Shown: positions 24,371 through 31,357 of the stretch, piece by piece
Numbering within the stretch: the first letter of the stretch is position 1
Layout: the number at the start of each line of letters is the position of its first letter
DNA from: a bacterium
Lineage (GTDB): Bacteria; Verrucomicrobiota; Verrucomicrobiia; Limisphaerales; UBA11358
Reading direction: 5' to 3'
DNA: 34,552 bases
NCBI GenBank assembly: GCA_021780375.1
Contig: JAJXYT010000020.1
Span: 1-34,552 of the forward strand
Position numbers and translations under genes: made by a program
The notes under the pieces: generated by a model
What the model was told of the DNA's origin: nothing
Seen by the model: the letters and a program-made list of their open reading frames with translations, nothing else
Databases searched by the model: none

Positions 24371-24774
24371 AAACTATGAAAAACGAAACTGAAACAACCA
24401 AACCGGCGAACGCGCAAAAGCCGACCGTGGAAGAAGTGTTCGGCATGATGCGGAAAATGATGGGTTCCGTGCCCACGGCCATCGAACAAGCCGTCAAGGT
24501 GGACGAGGGACTGCTCCATGAGCACCTGCGTTCGCGCGGCTACGCCATGCCGCCGGGCGGCGCGTTGGATGAGGAAACCCGCACGCTGATTTATCTCGCC
24601 GCCGCGCTGGCCGCCAGCAGCCAGGCGTGCATCCAGGCGATGGCGAACAAGGCAAAAATGCAAAACATTCCGTCGGCGAAAATCATCGAAACCGTTCACA
24701 TCGTGCGATTCGCGCTGGCGACGAAAGTCATCGGCGAAGCCGAGCCGGTGTTCGCGGCGCTGGCGAAAACGTGA
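24367..24774 (+). CDS. Carboxymuconolactone decarboxylase/AhpD-like protein with degenerate active site
   Basis: The 135-residue helical protein matches the CMD/AhpD fold: LDEETRTLIYLAAALAASSQACIQAMANKAK, a loop, then SAKIIETVHIVRFALATKV (written in parts; the motif spans residues 67-118). AhpD uses CxxC with a histidine four residues after the second cysteine. Here the first cysteine is serine 85, only C88 remains, and the histidine position is methionine 92. Classical disulfide cycling is therefore impossible, although a one-cysteine mechanism is conceivable. In mycobacteria AhpD links lipoyl proteins to a peroxidase, a striking parallel to this operon. ATG overlaps the Lpd stop; ATG 24376 is an alternative. 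Confidence 0.8.
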   Translation: MKTMKNETETTKPANAQKPTVEEVFGMMRKMMGSVPTAIEQAVKVDEGLLHEHLRSRGYAMPPGGALDEETRTLIYLAAALAASSQACIQAMANKAKMQNIPSAKIIETVHIVRFALATKVIGEAEPVFAALAKT

Positions 24775-24872
24775 TGAGGCAAGACGATGAACTCCGCGCG
24801 CCGTTTCAAATTGCTGCCGGTGCCATCCTTTGCGGCGTGCTCCGGCATTGCACGCCGGCGCGCGGCTTGTAA
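24774..24872 (+). CDS. Possible 32-residue coupled peptide
   Basis: An ATG at 24774 overlaps the preceding stop (TGATG) and opens MRQDDELRAPFQIAAGAILC, ending HCTPARGL at TAA 24870-24872. I recognise no family. Two cysteines and one histidine occur. It may be a genuine small protein or merely a chance frame in the 147-base gap before the thioredoxin gene. Confidence 0.25.
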   Translation: MRQDDELRAPFQIAAGAILCGVLRHCTPARGL

Positions 24873-24921
24873 CTTTTCCAATCTTCATGGCTCTGTTCAT
24901 AACCGATGGAATCGAACGCGT

Positions 24922-25236
24922 ATGAACCGATTAAAAACAATCCGCGCGGAAGATTTCACCGCCGAGGTGCTCAACGCACCCACGCCGGTGGTGGTTCTGT
25001 TTGACGCCGCAGATTGCGCCCCGTGCGACGCCCTCAAGCCGGTGATCCGCGCCGTGAGCCGCCGCTTTCGGGGCGAGGCCGCGTTTGTGAGCGTGGACGT
25101 GTCGGAGTCGCCGGACCTGGCGCGGCGTTATGGGATCAGCCTGCCGCCGACGCCGGGGCTTTTTTATGGCGGTGTTTTGCGGGATATGTTCCAGCCGTCC
25201 GCGCGCGGTGAAATATCACTTTCTTCAATCGCATGA
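24922..25236 (+). CDS. Thioredoxin-family protein
   Basis: From ATG 24922 the protein has 104 residues, the normal size of thioredoxin. The strand PVVVLFDAADCAPCDALKPV carries the active-site pair C32/C35 as CAPC instead of the usual CGPC, and aspartate 31 replaces the preceding tryptophan. SLPPTPGLFYGG holds the cis-proline. No signal peptide is present, so it acts in the cytoplasm. As the thiol-disulfide exchanger of the operon it may reduce the CxC, DGC or OsmC proteins. The longer upstream frame contains no recognisable domain, which is why the later ATG was chosen. The stop overlaps the CBM48 gene (ATGA). Confidence 0.87.
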   Translation: MNRLKTIRAEDFTAEVLNAPTPVVVLFDAADCAPCDALKPVIRAVSRRFRGEAAFVSVDVSESPDLARRYGISLPPTPGLFYGGVLRDMFQPSARGEISLSSIA

Positions 25237-25568
25237 AAGCCCAGGAAACAACCTTCCCTCCCGGTCTTGCCACCGCTGACGGCTGCTCGGCCCGGCTCCC
25301 GGAACATTCGGTCGCGTTTTTCTTATGCTCCGCGCCGCAGGCGAAAAGCGTTTCGCTGATTGGCGACTTCAACGACTGGCAACCCGCGGCGCGACCGAGG
25401 CAACGGATGCCCGACGGTTGCTGGACCACACGGCTGGAACTCCGCCACGGGAGCCACCGGTATTTGTTTCTGGTGGACGGCCAGCCGGTGCTGGACCCGC
25501 GCGCCCACGGCCTTGTCCGCGAGCCGAACCCGTGGCATGAGGCCGCCTCGTTGAGCGCGGTGAGTTGA
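25233..25568 (+). CDS. Stand-alone CBM48 / glycogen-binding (isoamylase N-like) domain protein
   Basis: The 111-residue protein is almost entirely one early-set domain of the AMPK-beta/CBM48 type: SVSLIGDFNDWQPAA, then DGCWTTRLELRHGSHRYLFL and VDGQPVLDPRA. The tryptophans and GDFNDW loop bind alpha-glucan chains in related proteins. No catalytic module follows. Glycogen phosphorylase lies about 1.6 kb downstream in the same apparent operon, so it may tether a partner to glycogen. Its start overlaps the thioredoxin stop, which ties the redox genes to the glycogen genes by translational coupling. Confidence 0.85.
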   Translation: MKAQETTFPPGLATADGCSARLPEHSVAFFLCSAPQAKSVSLIGDFNDWQPAARPRQRMPDGCWTTRLELRHGSHRYLFLVDGQPVLDPRAHGLVREPNPWHEAASLSAVS

Positions 25569-25578
25569 GGTCGTCACC

Positions 25579-25731
25579 ATGAGAGCGCAAGAACAAACGA
25601 ACCGGGAATCGGCCAGGGCGCGGCCAACACCGCCCCTCTGCGTCGCGTCCCCCGCGCTGGCGGCAAAAATGGTCATCCCGCCCGAGCCGGCGTGCGCGCT
25701 GTCGGCGAACTGGAACGAGGCAAGAAAATGA
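25579..25731 (+). CDS. Possible 50-residue coupled ORF, unknown
   Basis: ATG 25579 follows a GAGG at 25567-25570 and gives 50 residues (MRAQEQTNRESARARPTPP at the start, ending WNEARK). Its TGA overlaps the next ATG. Proline- and alanine-rich composition and lack of any known motif make it a weak candidate. It is listed because it continues the ATGA chain. Confidence 0.3.
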   Translation: MRAQEQTNRESARARPTPPLCVASPALAAKMVIPPEPACALSANWNEARK

Positions 25732-25931
25732 CAACCGCTTTGCTGTTCCTGTTTGCCGCCGAGACGGTGCTTTACAGCCTGTTGTGGCACAACCAACCGG
25801 CGCAATCGCCCGGACGGGAATGCCCTCGCAGCCTGGAACGAAATTTCCTGTGCCGCTGGCTGCGCGGGGATTGGCGGAAACCGGCGGCGAGCGGAGAGGC
25901 GCTGGGACAAATTGAAAGGCAGATGCCATGA
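25728..25931 (+). CDS. Small protein with one N-terminal membrane helix
   Basis: The 67-residue product begins MTTALLFLFAAETVLYSLLW, a single hydrophobic helix, and continues with a charged, tryptophan- and arginine-rich tail (RNFLCRWLRGDWRKP). I recognise no family. Start and stop both overlap neighbouring small frames by ATGA, suggesting coupled translation. It might anchor a partner at the membrane. Confidence 0.45.
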   Translation: MTTALLFLFAAETVLYSLLWHNQPAQSPGRECPRSLERNFLCRWLRGDWRKPAASGEALGQIERQMP

Positions 25932-26137
25932 ACAATTCGAGCAGCCAGCGGGAGCAGTGCGCGGTTTGCGGCAAAGACGTTGCCGACACCTGGTTCGCCC
26001 GCATCCGAAACGGCGCCGGCTGGGTGAAGGTTTGCAGGCCGGCCTGTTCCATCCGTTACACAGACGGCCCGCAGCCGGCGGACAACGACGGCGAACGCCG
26101 CCCGCATTTTCTTGTCAGCGCAGAATTGTGGTCATGA
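25928..26137 (+). CDS. Small zinc-ribbon-like cysteine protein
   Basis: The 69-residue protein has the cysteine pair CAVC at residues 11-14 and CRPAC at residues 36-40, separated by a strand-like segment (TWFARIRNGAGWVKV). This arrangement resembles a treble-clef or zinc-ribbon knuckle, which would bind one zinc ion. I recognise no named family. It is coupled to the upstream small frame. The 54 bases after it lead to the DedA-rhodanese gene and contain no further gene. Confidence 0.55.
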   Translation: MNNSSSQREQCAVCGKDVADTWFARIRNGAGWVKVCRPACSIRYTDGPQPADNDGERRPHFLVSAELWS

Positions 26138-26191
26138 GACTCGCCTTCGCCACTTACGTCTGTTGAGATTTGAAATCTGCTAGAGCCAACC

Positions 26192-27178
26192 ATGAGCCAA
26201 ATCCTTTCCTTCCTGGCCGAACACGGCGGCGCGTTATTGTTTGCGGTGGTTTTGGTCGAGCAACTGGGTTTGCCGCTGCCGGCCCTGCCGTGGCTGCTGG
26301 CGGCCGGGGCGCTGGCGGCGAATGGCCAGCTTCACCCGCTGCCGGCGCTGGCGGGCGTCGTCGCGGCGTGTCTGATCGCGGACGCGGTCTGGTTCGGGCT
26401 GGGCCGGCGCGGCGGTGCCCGGGTGTTGAAAATGCTTTGCCGCGTTTCGTTGCAACCGGACTCGTGCGTCCGGCGGACGCATGACTTGTATGACCGCTAC
26501 CGGATGCGGGGCGTGGTCGCGGCGAAGTTTCTCCCCGGCTTGAGCACCGTCATCCCGTCCCTGGCCGGAATGTCGGGCGTTCGTTGGCGGCGGTTCCTTT
26601 TTTTCGATGCCATCGGTTCGTTGCTTTACGGCGGCAGTTTCCTGTTGTTGGGCGTCCTGTTCCGGCATCAGTTGGATCATCTTCTGTCCCTGCTGGTCCG
26701 TCTCGGGAATGGCGGCCTGGCGTTGGTCGCCGCTGCGGTCGCGGGGTATGTTGGTCTTAAATTTTTCCAACGGCAGCGCCTGCTCTGGCGGTTGCGCGTG
26801 GCGCGGATCACGGTGGAAGAGGTGCGCCGCCGCCAGTTGGCCGGCGAACCGTTGGCCATCCTCGACCTGCGGGCGCGGGCCGAACTGGAGCGGGAGCCGC
26901 AGATCATTCCCGGGGCGCGCCACGCCGGCCGGGAAGAGTTGGAACGTCATGCGCACGGGCTGCCGCGCGACCACGACATCATTGTTTATTGTGCCTGTCC
27001 CAACGAAGTCAGCAGCGCCAGCCTGGCCCTGCGGCTCCATCGCCAGGGTTTCACCCGCGTCCGGCCCCTGCGGGGAGGAATCGCCGCCTGGCGCGAGCGG
27101 GGCTATCCCACCGAGCAGTGGCCGGCTGCGGAAACCTCGGCGGGCCTCAGCCTGGCAACAACGACCAAAGCCGCATGA
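26192..27178 (+). CDS. DedA/VTT membrane protein fused to a rhodanese domain
   Basis: The 328-residue protein has a DedA (SNARE-associated/VTT) half. Membrane segments start near residue 12, and the family loop AKFLPGLSTVIPSLAGMSG is followed by RWRRFLFFDAIGSLLYG. A last helix around residues 175-190 leads to a cytoplasmic rhodanese domain at about 205-310, with AILDLRARAELE and the active-site loop VYCACPNEVSSA holding C267. DedA proteins act in lipid-carrier flipping and membrane homeostasis; rhodaneses move sulfane sulfur through a cysteine persulfide. The fusion brings sulfur transfer to the membrane, beside a thiol-redox operon. The stop overlaps the glgP start (ATGA). Confidence 0.88.
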   Translation: MSQILSFLAEHGGALLFAVVLVEQLGLPLPALPWLLAAGALAANGQLHPLPALAGVVAACLIADAVWFGLGRRGGARVLKMLCRVSLQPDSCVRRTHDLYDRYRMRGVVAAKFLPGLSTVIPSLAGMSGVRWRRFLFFDAIGSLLYGGSFLLLGVLFRHQLDHLLSLLVRLGNGGLALVAAAVAGYVGLKFFQRQRLLWRLRVARITVEEVRRRQLAGEPLAILDLRARAELEREPQIIPGARHAGREELERHAHGLPRDHDIIVYCACPNEVSSASLALRLHRQGFTRVRPLRGGIAAWRERGYPTEQWPAAETSAGLSLATTTKAA

Positions 27179-29745
27179 AAACTGAAAACGCACTGCGAAA
27201 CCCATCCCGCAAACACGGCTGCATCCTGCCCGTGCCCGACAGCGACCTGCGCACCGGCCTCACGGTCGCCGACCTCAAACAATCGTTCCTCGACACGCTC
27301 TTTTGCAGTCTGGGCCGCGTGCCGTCGGCGGCCACGCCGCACGATCTTTACACGGCGCTGGCCCTGGCCGTCCGCGACCGCGTGCTCAAGCAGGGCGTCC
27401 AGACGCTGGAGACCTACCACGAACGCGACGCCCGCGTCGTGGCTTACCTTTCCGCCGAATACCTGCCCGGACCGCAACTGGCAAACAATCTTCTCAACCT
27501 CGGTATCTGGGAACAGACCCGCCAGGCGGTGGCGGAATTGGGGTGCGACCTTGATTTCCTGCGGCAGCAGGAGGAGGAACCCGGCCTGGGCAACGGCGGC
27601 CTGGGCCGGCTGGCGTCCTGTTACATGGATTCGCTCGCGTCGCTCGAAATGCCCGCCGTCGGCTACGGCCTGCGTTACGAATTCGGCATCTTCGACCAAA
27701 CCCTCCGCGACGGCTGGCAGGTGGAAAGCACCGACAAATGGCTGCGCTTCGGCAATCCGTGGGAGAACGTGCGCCCCGAACTGACCTACGAGGTCAAACT
27801 CGGCGGCCACACCGAAACATGGACCGACGAACGGGGCCGCTACCGCGTGCGCTGGGTGCCGGTGCGCGTCGTCCAAGGTGTCGCCTACGACACGCCCATC
27901 CTGGGTTACCGCGTCAACAACTGCAACCGGATGCGCCTCTGGAAGGCCGAGGCCGTGGAGTCGTTCGACTTCGCGGCGTTCAACCACGGCGATTATTACC
28001 AGGCCGTCCACGACAAAATGTTTTCGGAAAGCATCACCAAGGTGCTTTACCCGAATGACGAAATGATTCAGGGCAAGAACCTGCGGCTGGAACAGCAATT
28101 CTTCCTCGTCACCTGTTCCTTGCAGGACATGCTCCGCGTGCATCGGCTGCTGGGCCGGCCGCTGGAAAAGTTCCATGAGAAATGGGCCGTGCAGCTCAAC
28201 GACACGCATCCGTCGCTGGCCGTCGCCGAGTTGATGCGCCTGCTGGTGGACGAACACGGGCTGGACTGGGAAACCGCCTGGCACGTCACGCGCCACACCT
28301 TTTCCTACACCAACCACACGCTGCTGCCCGAGGCGCTGGAAAAATGGCCCGTGTCGCTCTTCGGCGCGCTGCTGCCACGGCATCTGGAAATTGTTTATGA
28401 AATCAACCGCCGCTTTCTGGACGACGTGCGCGCCCGGTTCCCCGGCGACGACGCCCGCGTAGCGCGGCTGTCGCTGATTGACGAAAGCGGCGAACGCTAC
28501 GTTCGCATGGCGCATCTGGCCACCGTCGGCAGCCACCACGTCAACGGCGTCGCGCGCCTGCACTCGGATTTGTTGAAGCAAACCGTCCTGCGCGATTTTG
28601 CCGGGCTGTGGCCGGAAAAATTCTGCAACGTGACCAATGGCGTCACGCCGCGCCGGTTTCTGGCCGTGGCCAATCCGCCGTTGGCCCGGCTCATCACCCG
28701 CCGCATCGGCGACGGCTGGATCAAAAACCTGGACGAGCTGCGCAAGCTGGAGCCGCTGGCCGGCGATGCCGGCTTTCGGAAGGATTGGCGCGAGGTCAAA
28801 CTCGCCGCCAAGCGCCGGCTCGCCGCGTGCATCGCCCAAAACACCGGCGTCACCGTGGATCCCGCCACGTTATTCGACATCCAGGCCAAGCGCATACACG
28901 AATACAAACGACAACACCTGAACGCGCTGCATATCCTCACGCTTTACCTGCGGCTCAAGCGCGAGCCGCAGGCCGACATGCCGGCGCGCACTTTCATCTT
29001 CGCGGGCAAGGCCGCGCCCGGCTATTTCATGGCCAAGCTGATCATCAAATTCATCAATGCCATTGCTGCGGTGGTGAATCACGACCCCGCCGTGCGCGGC
29101 CGGCTCAAGGTCGCCTTTTTCCCCGACTTCAGCGTTAAGAACGCCCAGCGCATCTATCCGTCCGCTGACTTGAGCGAGCAGATCTCGACCGCCGGCAAGG
29201 AAGCCAGCGGCACCGGCAACATGAAATTCGCGCTCAACGGCGCGCTGACCATCGGCACGCTCGACGGCGCGAACGTGGAAATCCGCGAGGAAGTCGGCCC
29301 GGAAAACTTCTTCCTCTTCGGCCTGACCGCCGAAGAAGTCTTGAAACGGCAAACACGCGGTTACCGGCCGCGCGAGTTTTACGAACAAAACGCCGCGTTG
29401 CGCGAGGCGCTGGATTTCATCGCCAGCGGCGGGCTGGCCAATGGCGACGCCAATCTGTTCCAACCGTTCGTGGACAATTTGCTGTGGAGCGATCCGTTTC
29501 TGGTGCTGGCGGATTATCAGGCTTACGTGGCTGGCCAGGAACAGGTCAGCGCCCGCTGGCGCGATTCCGAGGCCTGGACGCGGCAATCCATTCTCACCGT
29601 CGCGCGGATGGGCCGGTTTTCCTCCGACCGCGCCATCCGCGAATACGCCGAACACATCTGGCGCGTGCAGCCGCTGCCGGTGGCCAATCCTTCAACCAAA
29701 CCCAAAGCGGTCAAACGCGCCCAACCCGCTGCGCCAGTGAAATGA
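27175..29745 (+). CDS. glgP: Glycogen/starch phosphorylase
   Basis: ATG 27175 overlaps the preceding stop and gives 856 residues, the usual size. Family blocks appear in order: VAYLSAEYLPGPQLANNL, EEPGLGNGGLGRLASCYMDS, QLNDTHPSLAVAELMR, FCNVTNGVTPRRFL, and the pyridoxal-phosphate site EASGTGNMKFALNG with lysine 684. The enzyme releases glucose-1-phosphate from the non-reducing ends of alpha-1,4-glucans in the cytoplasm. The N-terminal extension before SFLDTLFCSLGR is about 35 residues. The CBM48 protein upstream may help it bind glycogen. A longer upstream frame exists, but it overlaps the DedA gene and adds nothing conserved. Confidence 0.95.
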   Translation: MKTENALRNPSRKHGCILPVPDSDLRTGLTVADLKQSFLDTLFCSLGRVPSAATPHDLYTALALAVRDRVLKQGVQTLETYHERDARVVAYLSAEYLPGPQLANNLLNLGIWEQTRQAVAELGCDLDFLRQQEEEPGLGNGGLGRLASCYMDSLASLEMPAVGYGLRYEFGIFDQTLRDGWQVESTDKWLRFGNPWENVRPELTYEVKLGGHTETWTDERGRYRVRWVPVRVVQGVAYDTPILGYRVNNCNRMRLWKAEAVESFDFAAFNHGDYYQAVHDKMFSESITKVLYPNDEMIQGKNLRLEQQFFLVTCSLQDMLRVHRLLGRPLEKFHEKWAVQLNDTHPSLAVAELMRLLVDEHGLDWETAWHVTRHTFSYTNHTLLPEALEKWPVSLFGALLPRHLEIVYEINRRFLDDVRARFPGDDARVARLSLIDESGERYVRMAHLATVGSHHVNGVARLHSDLLKQTVLRDFAGLWPEKFCNVTNGVTPRRFLAVANPPLARLITRRIGDGWIKNLDELRKLEPLAGDAGFRKDWREVKLAAKRRLAACIAQNTGVTVDPATLFDIQAKRIHEYKRQHLNALHILTLYLRLKREPQADMPARTFIFAGKAAPGYFMAKLIIKFINAIAAVVNHDPAVRGRLKVAFFPDFSVKNAQRIYPSADLSEQISTAGKEASGTGNMKFALNGALTIGTLDGANVEIREEVGPENFFLFGLTAEEVLKRQTRGYRPREFYEQNAALREALDFIASGGLANGDANLFQPFVDNLLWSDPFLVLADYQAYVAGQEQVSARWRDSEAWTRQSILTVARMGRFSSDRAIREYAEHIWRVQPLPVANPSTKPKAVKRAQPAAPVK

Positions 29746-29754
29746 AAGTGCGCC

Positions 29755-30006
29755 ATGCTCTTGCCAATCAGCACCGCCATCGTCCTGGCCTTCGTGAGTG
29801 CCATCATTCACGCGCCGGGATTGCTGGCGCTGCTCTACTGGCAGACGCGGCAGTGGCCAAAAATCGAGACCGACTTCCGGCCCCGCCGCAACCTGCCGGC
29901 GTTCCTCGCTTTGTTCGGCGTCATTGTGGTTCTGCACCTGATCGAAATCGGCGTGTGGGCCGTCCGTGAACGGAAAAAAATTGGAACCATGCTCCGCACC
30001 CGTTAG
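29755..30006 (+). CDS. Short two-helix membrane protein, resembles a truncated ion channel
   Basis: The 83-residue protein has two membrane helices (PISTAIVLAFVSAIIHAPGLLALLYW and FLALFGVIVVLHLIEIGVWAV, given by position 4-29 and 50-70). The layout and the phrase LHLIEIGVWA recall the first part of two-TM potassium-channel proteins common in this kind of genome. The sequence ends before any pore loop, and no TVGYG-like selectivity filter is found in the other frames downstream. It may be a truncated relic or an independent small membrane protein. It starts 9 bases after glgP. Confidence 0.5.
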   Translation: MLLPISTAIVLAFVSAIIHAPGLLALLYWQTRQWPKIETDFRPRRNLPAFLALFGVIVVLHLIEIGVWAVRERKKIGTMLRTR

Positions 30007-30031
30007 TCTCGCCGGAGCCTTCCAATAAAAA

Positions 30032-31168
30032 ATGGATATGAACCCCGATACCCACCCGCCCAAACCTCCCGAATTCAAACCGGATGCGAAGCCGGATGTG
30101 CCACAGCCCGGCAAGAAACGCATTTCATTCCGCAAACGGCTGCCGGGGCTGATTGGGGTCATCGTGGTCATTGTCATCGTGGCCGGCCTCTGGTGCTGGC
30201 GTGACCGGAACCAAGCGGCATCCGCCAACCATCTGGTTCTGTTCGGCAACGTGGACATCCGCCAGTCGCAACTGGCCTTCAACGACAGCGAGCGCATCAC
30301 CGCCCTGCTCGTGCAGGAAGGCGACCGGGTCACCAACGGCCAATGCCTGGCCACGTTGGACACCCGGCGGTTCCAGGCCAATGTTGCGAACCGCGTGGCC
30401 GTCGCCGACGCCCAACGCGAAGTCGTGGCGCGTCTGGTGGCGGGCAACCGGCCCCAGGATATTCGCAAATCCAAAGCCGACCTCGAAGTTGCGCGCGCCG
30501 ACGCCGTCAACGCCCGGCTCACCGCGCAGCGCGTCCGCGATCTGCGCGCCCAAAGCGTCAACTCCGCGCAGGAACTGGATGACGCCCAGGCGGCGCTCAA
30601 CGCCGCCGAGGCCCGCCTTCAGGCCGCGCAGGAAGCGTATGACCTGATGGTGATCGGCCCGCGCCAGGAGGACATCGCCGCCGCCAAAGCCACCTTGCAG
30701 GCCGATGAAGCGAATTTGGCGCTGGCCCGGTGCGAACTGGCCGACGCCAGGCTTTACGCGCCGGCCAACGGCGTGATCCAAAACCGCATCCTCGAACCCG
30801 GCGACATGGCCTCGCCGGCGCTGCCGGTGTTCACCCTCGCGCTGGACGATCCGGTGTGGGTGCGCGCTTACGTGGACGAACCCGACCTCGGAAAAATTCA
30901 ACCGGGCCTGAAAGCCGAGGTGACCACCGACAGCTTTCCCGGCAAGCGTTACGCGGGCTGGATCGGATTCATTTCCCCCACGGCCGAATTCACGCCCAAG
31001 TCGGTGGAGACGCAGGACGTGCGCACCAAGCTGGTGTATGAAGTGCGCGTGTTCGTCCACAATCCCCAAGGCGAACTGCGCCTCGGCATGCCGGCCGTCG
31101 TGACCATTCCGCTTGACCAATCCGGCGCCCCCACCAATGCCGCGCCGTCCGGCGAAACAAATCCATGA
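30032..31168 (+). CDS. HlyD/YbhG-family periplasmic adaptor (membrane fusion protein)
   Basis: The 378-residue protein has a proline-rich cytoplasmic tail and one membrane helix (GLIGVIVVIVIVAGLWCW). The first half of a lipoyl-like barrel follows (ITALLVQEGDRVTNGQCLATLD), then a long alanine-rich coiled-coil hairpin (residues about 115-215) and the second barrel half (LYAPANGVIQNRILEPGDM). A beta-barrel domain (VWVRAYVDEPDLGKI) completes it. These adaptors bridge an inner-membrane ABC transporter and an outer-membrane channel. The ABC ATPase and permease genes follow, as in the ybhGFSR set. No TolC-like gene is present in the window. Confidence 0.92.
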   Translation: MDMNPDTHPPKPPEFKPDAKPDVPQPGKKRISFRKRLPGLIGVIVVIVIVAGLWCWRDRNQAASANHLVLFGNVDIRQSQLAFNDSERITALLVQEGDRVTNGQCLATLDTRRFQANVANRVAVADAQREVVARLVAGNRPQDIRKSKADLEVARADAVNARLTAQRVRDLRAQSVNSAQELDDAQAALNAAEARLQAAQEAYDLMVIGPRQEDIAAAKATLQADEANLALARCELADARLYAPANGVIQNRILEPGDMASPALPVFTLALDDPVWVRAYVDEPDLGKIQPGLKAEVTTDSFPGKRYAGWIGFISPTAEFTPKSVETQDVRTKLVYEVRVFVHNPQGELRLGMPAVVTIPLDQSGAPTNAAPSGETNP

Positions 31169-31205
31169 TTTCAAAACCGCGCATTGGAACCGCTAACCAA
31201 TGGAG

Positions 31206-31333
31206 TTGCGCCAGCGCGGCAGCGTCTTGGACTGCGGGGGCTGTGACACCGTTTTGGAATTATCGGAGGAGATTGCCGCGCTCGAAAGCGGCGTTGCGTT
31301 CCGCTTGCCGCCGCACGCCAAAACCTGGCGGCA
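31206..31333. repeat. Palindromic ~130-bp repeat, copy A (between adaptor and ATPase genes)
   Basis: The stretch shares long identical blocks with 33189-33323, for example GTGACACCG, CGCTTGCCGCCGCA and CCAAAACCTGGCGGCA. Its two halves form an imperfect inverted repeat: the left half with TGCGGGGGC matches the reverse complement of the right half with GCCGCCGCA. A 63-codon frame (31165-31356) crosses it, starting inside the adaptor stop and ending one base before the ATPase ATG. Confidence 0.8.
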
Positions 31334-31357
31334 ACCGGGCGGTTTGGAAAAAGTGAA

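Noticed and set aside
27103..28839. A 578-codon open frame antisense to glycogen phosphorylase.
   Set aside because: It is entirely covered by conserved glgP sequence and shows no domain of its own.
31165..31356. The small frame in repeat copy A (and 33160-33363 in copy B) as protein-coding genes.
   Set aside because: Their second halves are read in different frames of the repeat, so the encoded peptides are not conserved. Only the coupling role is considered in the findings.
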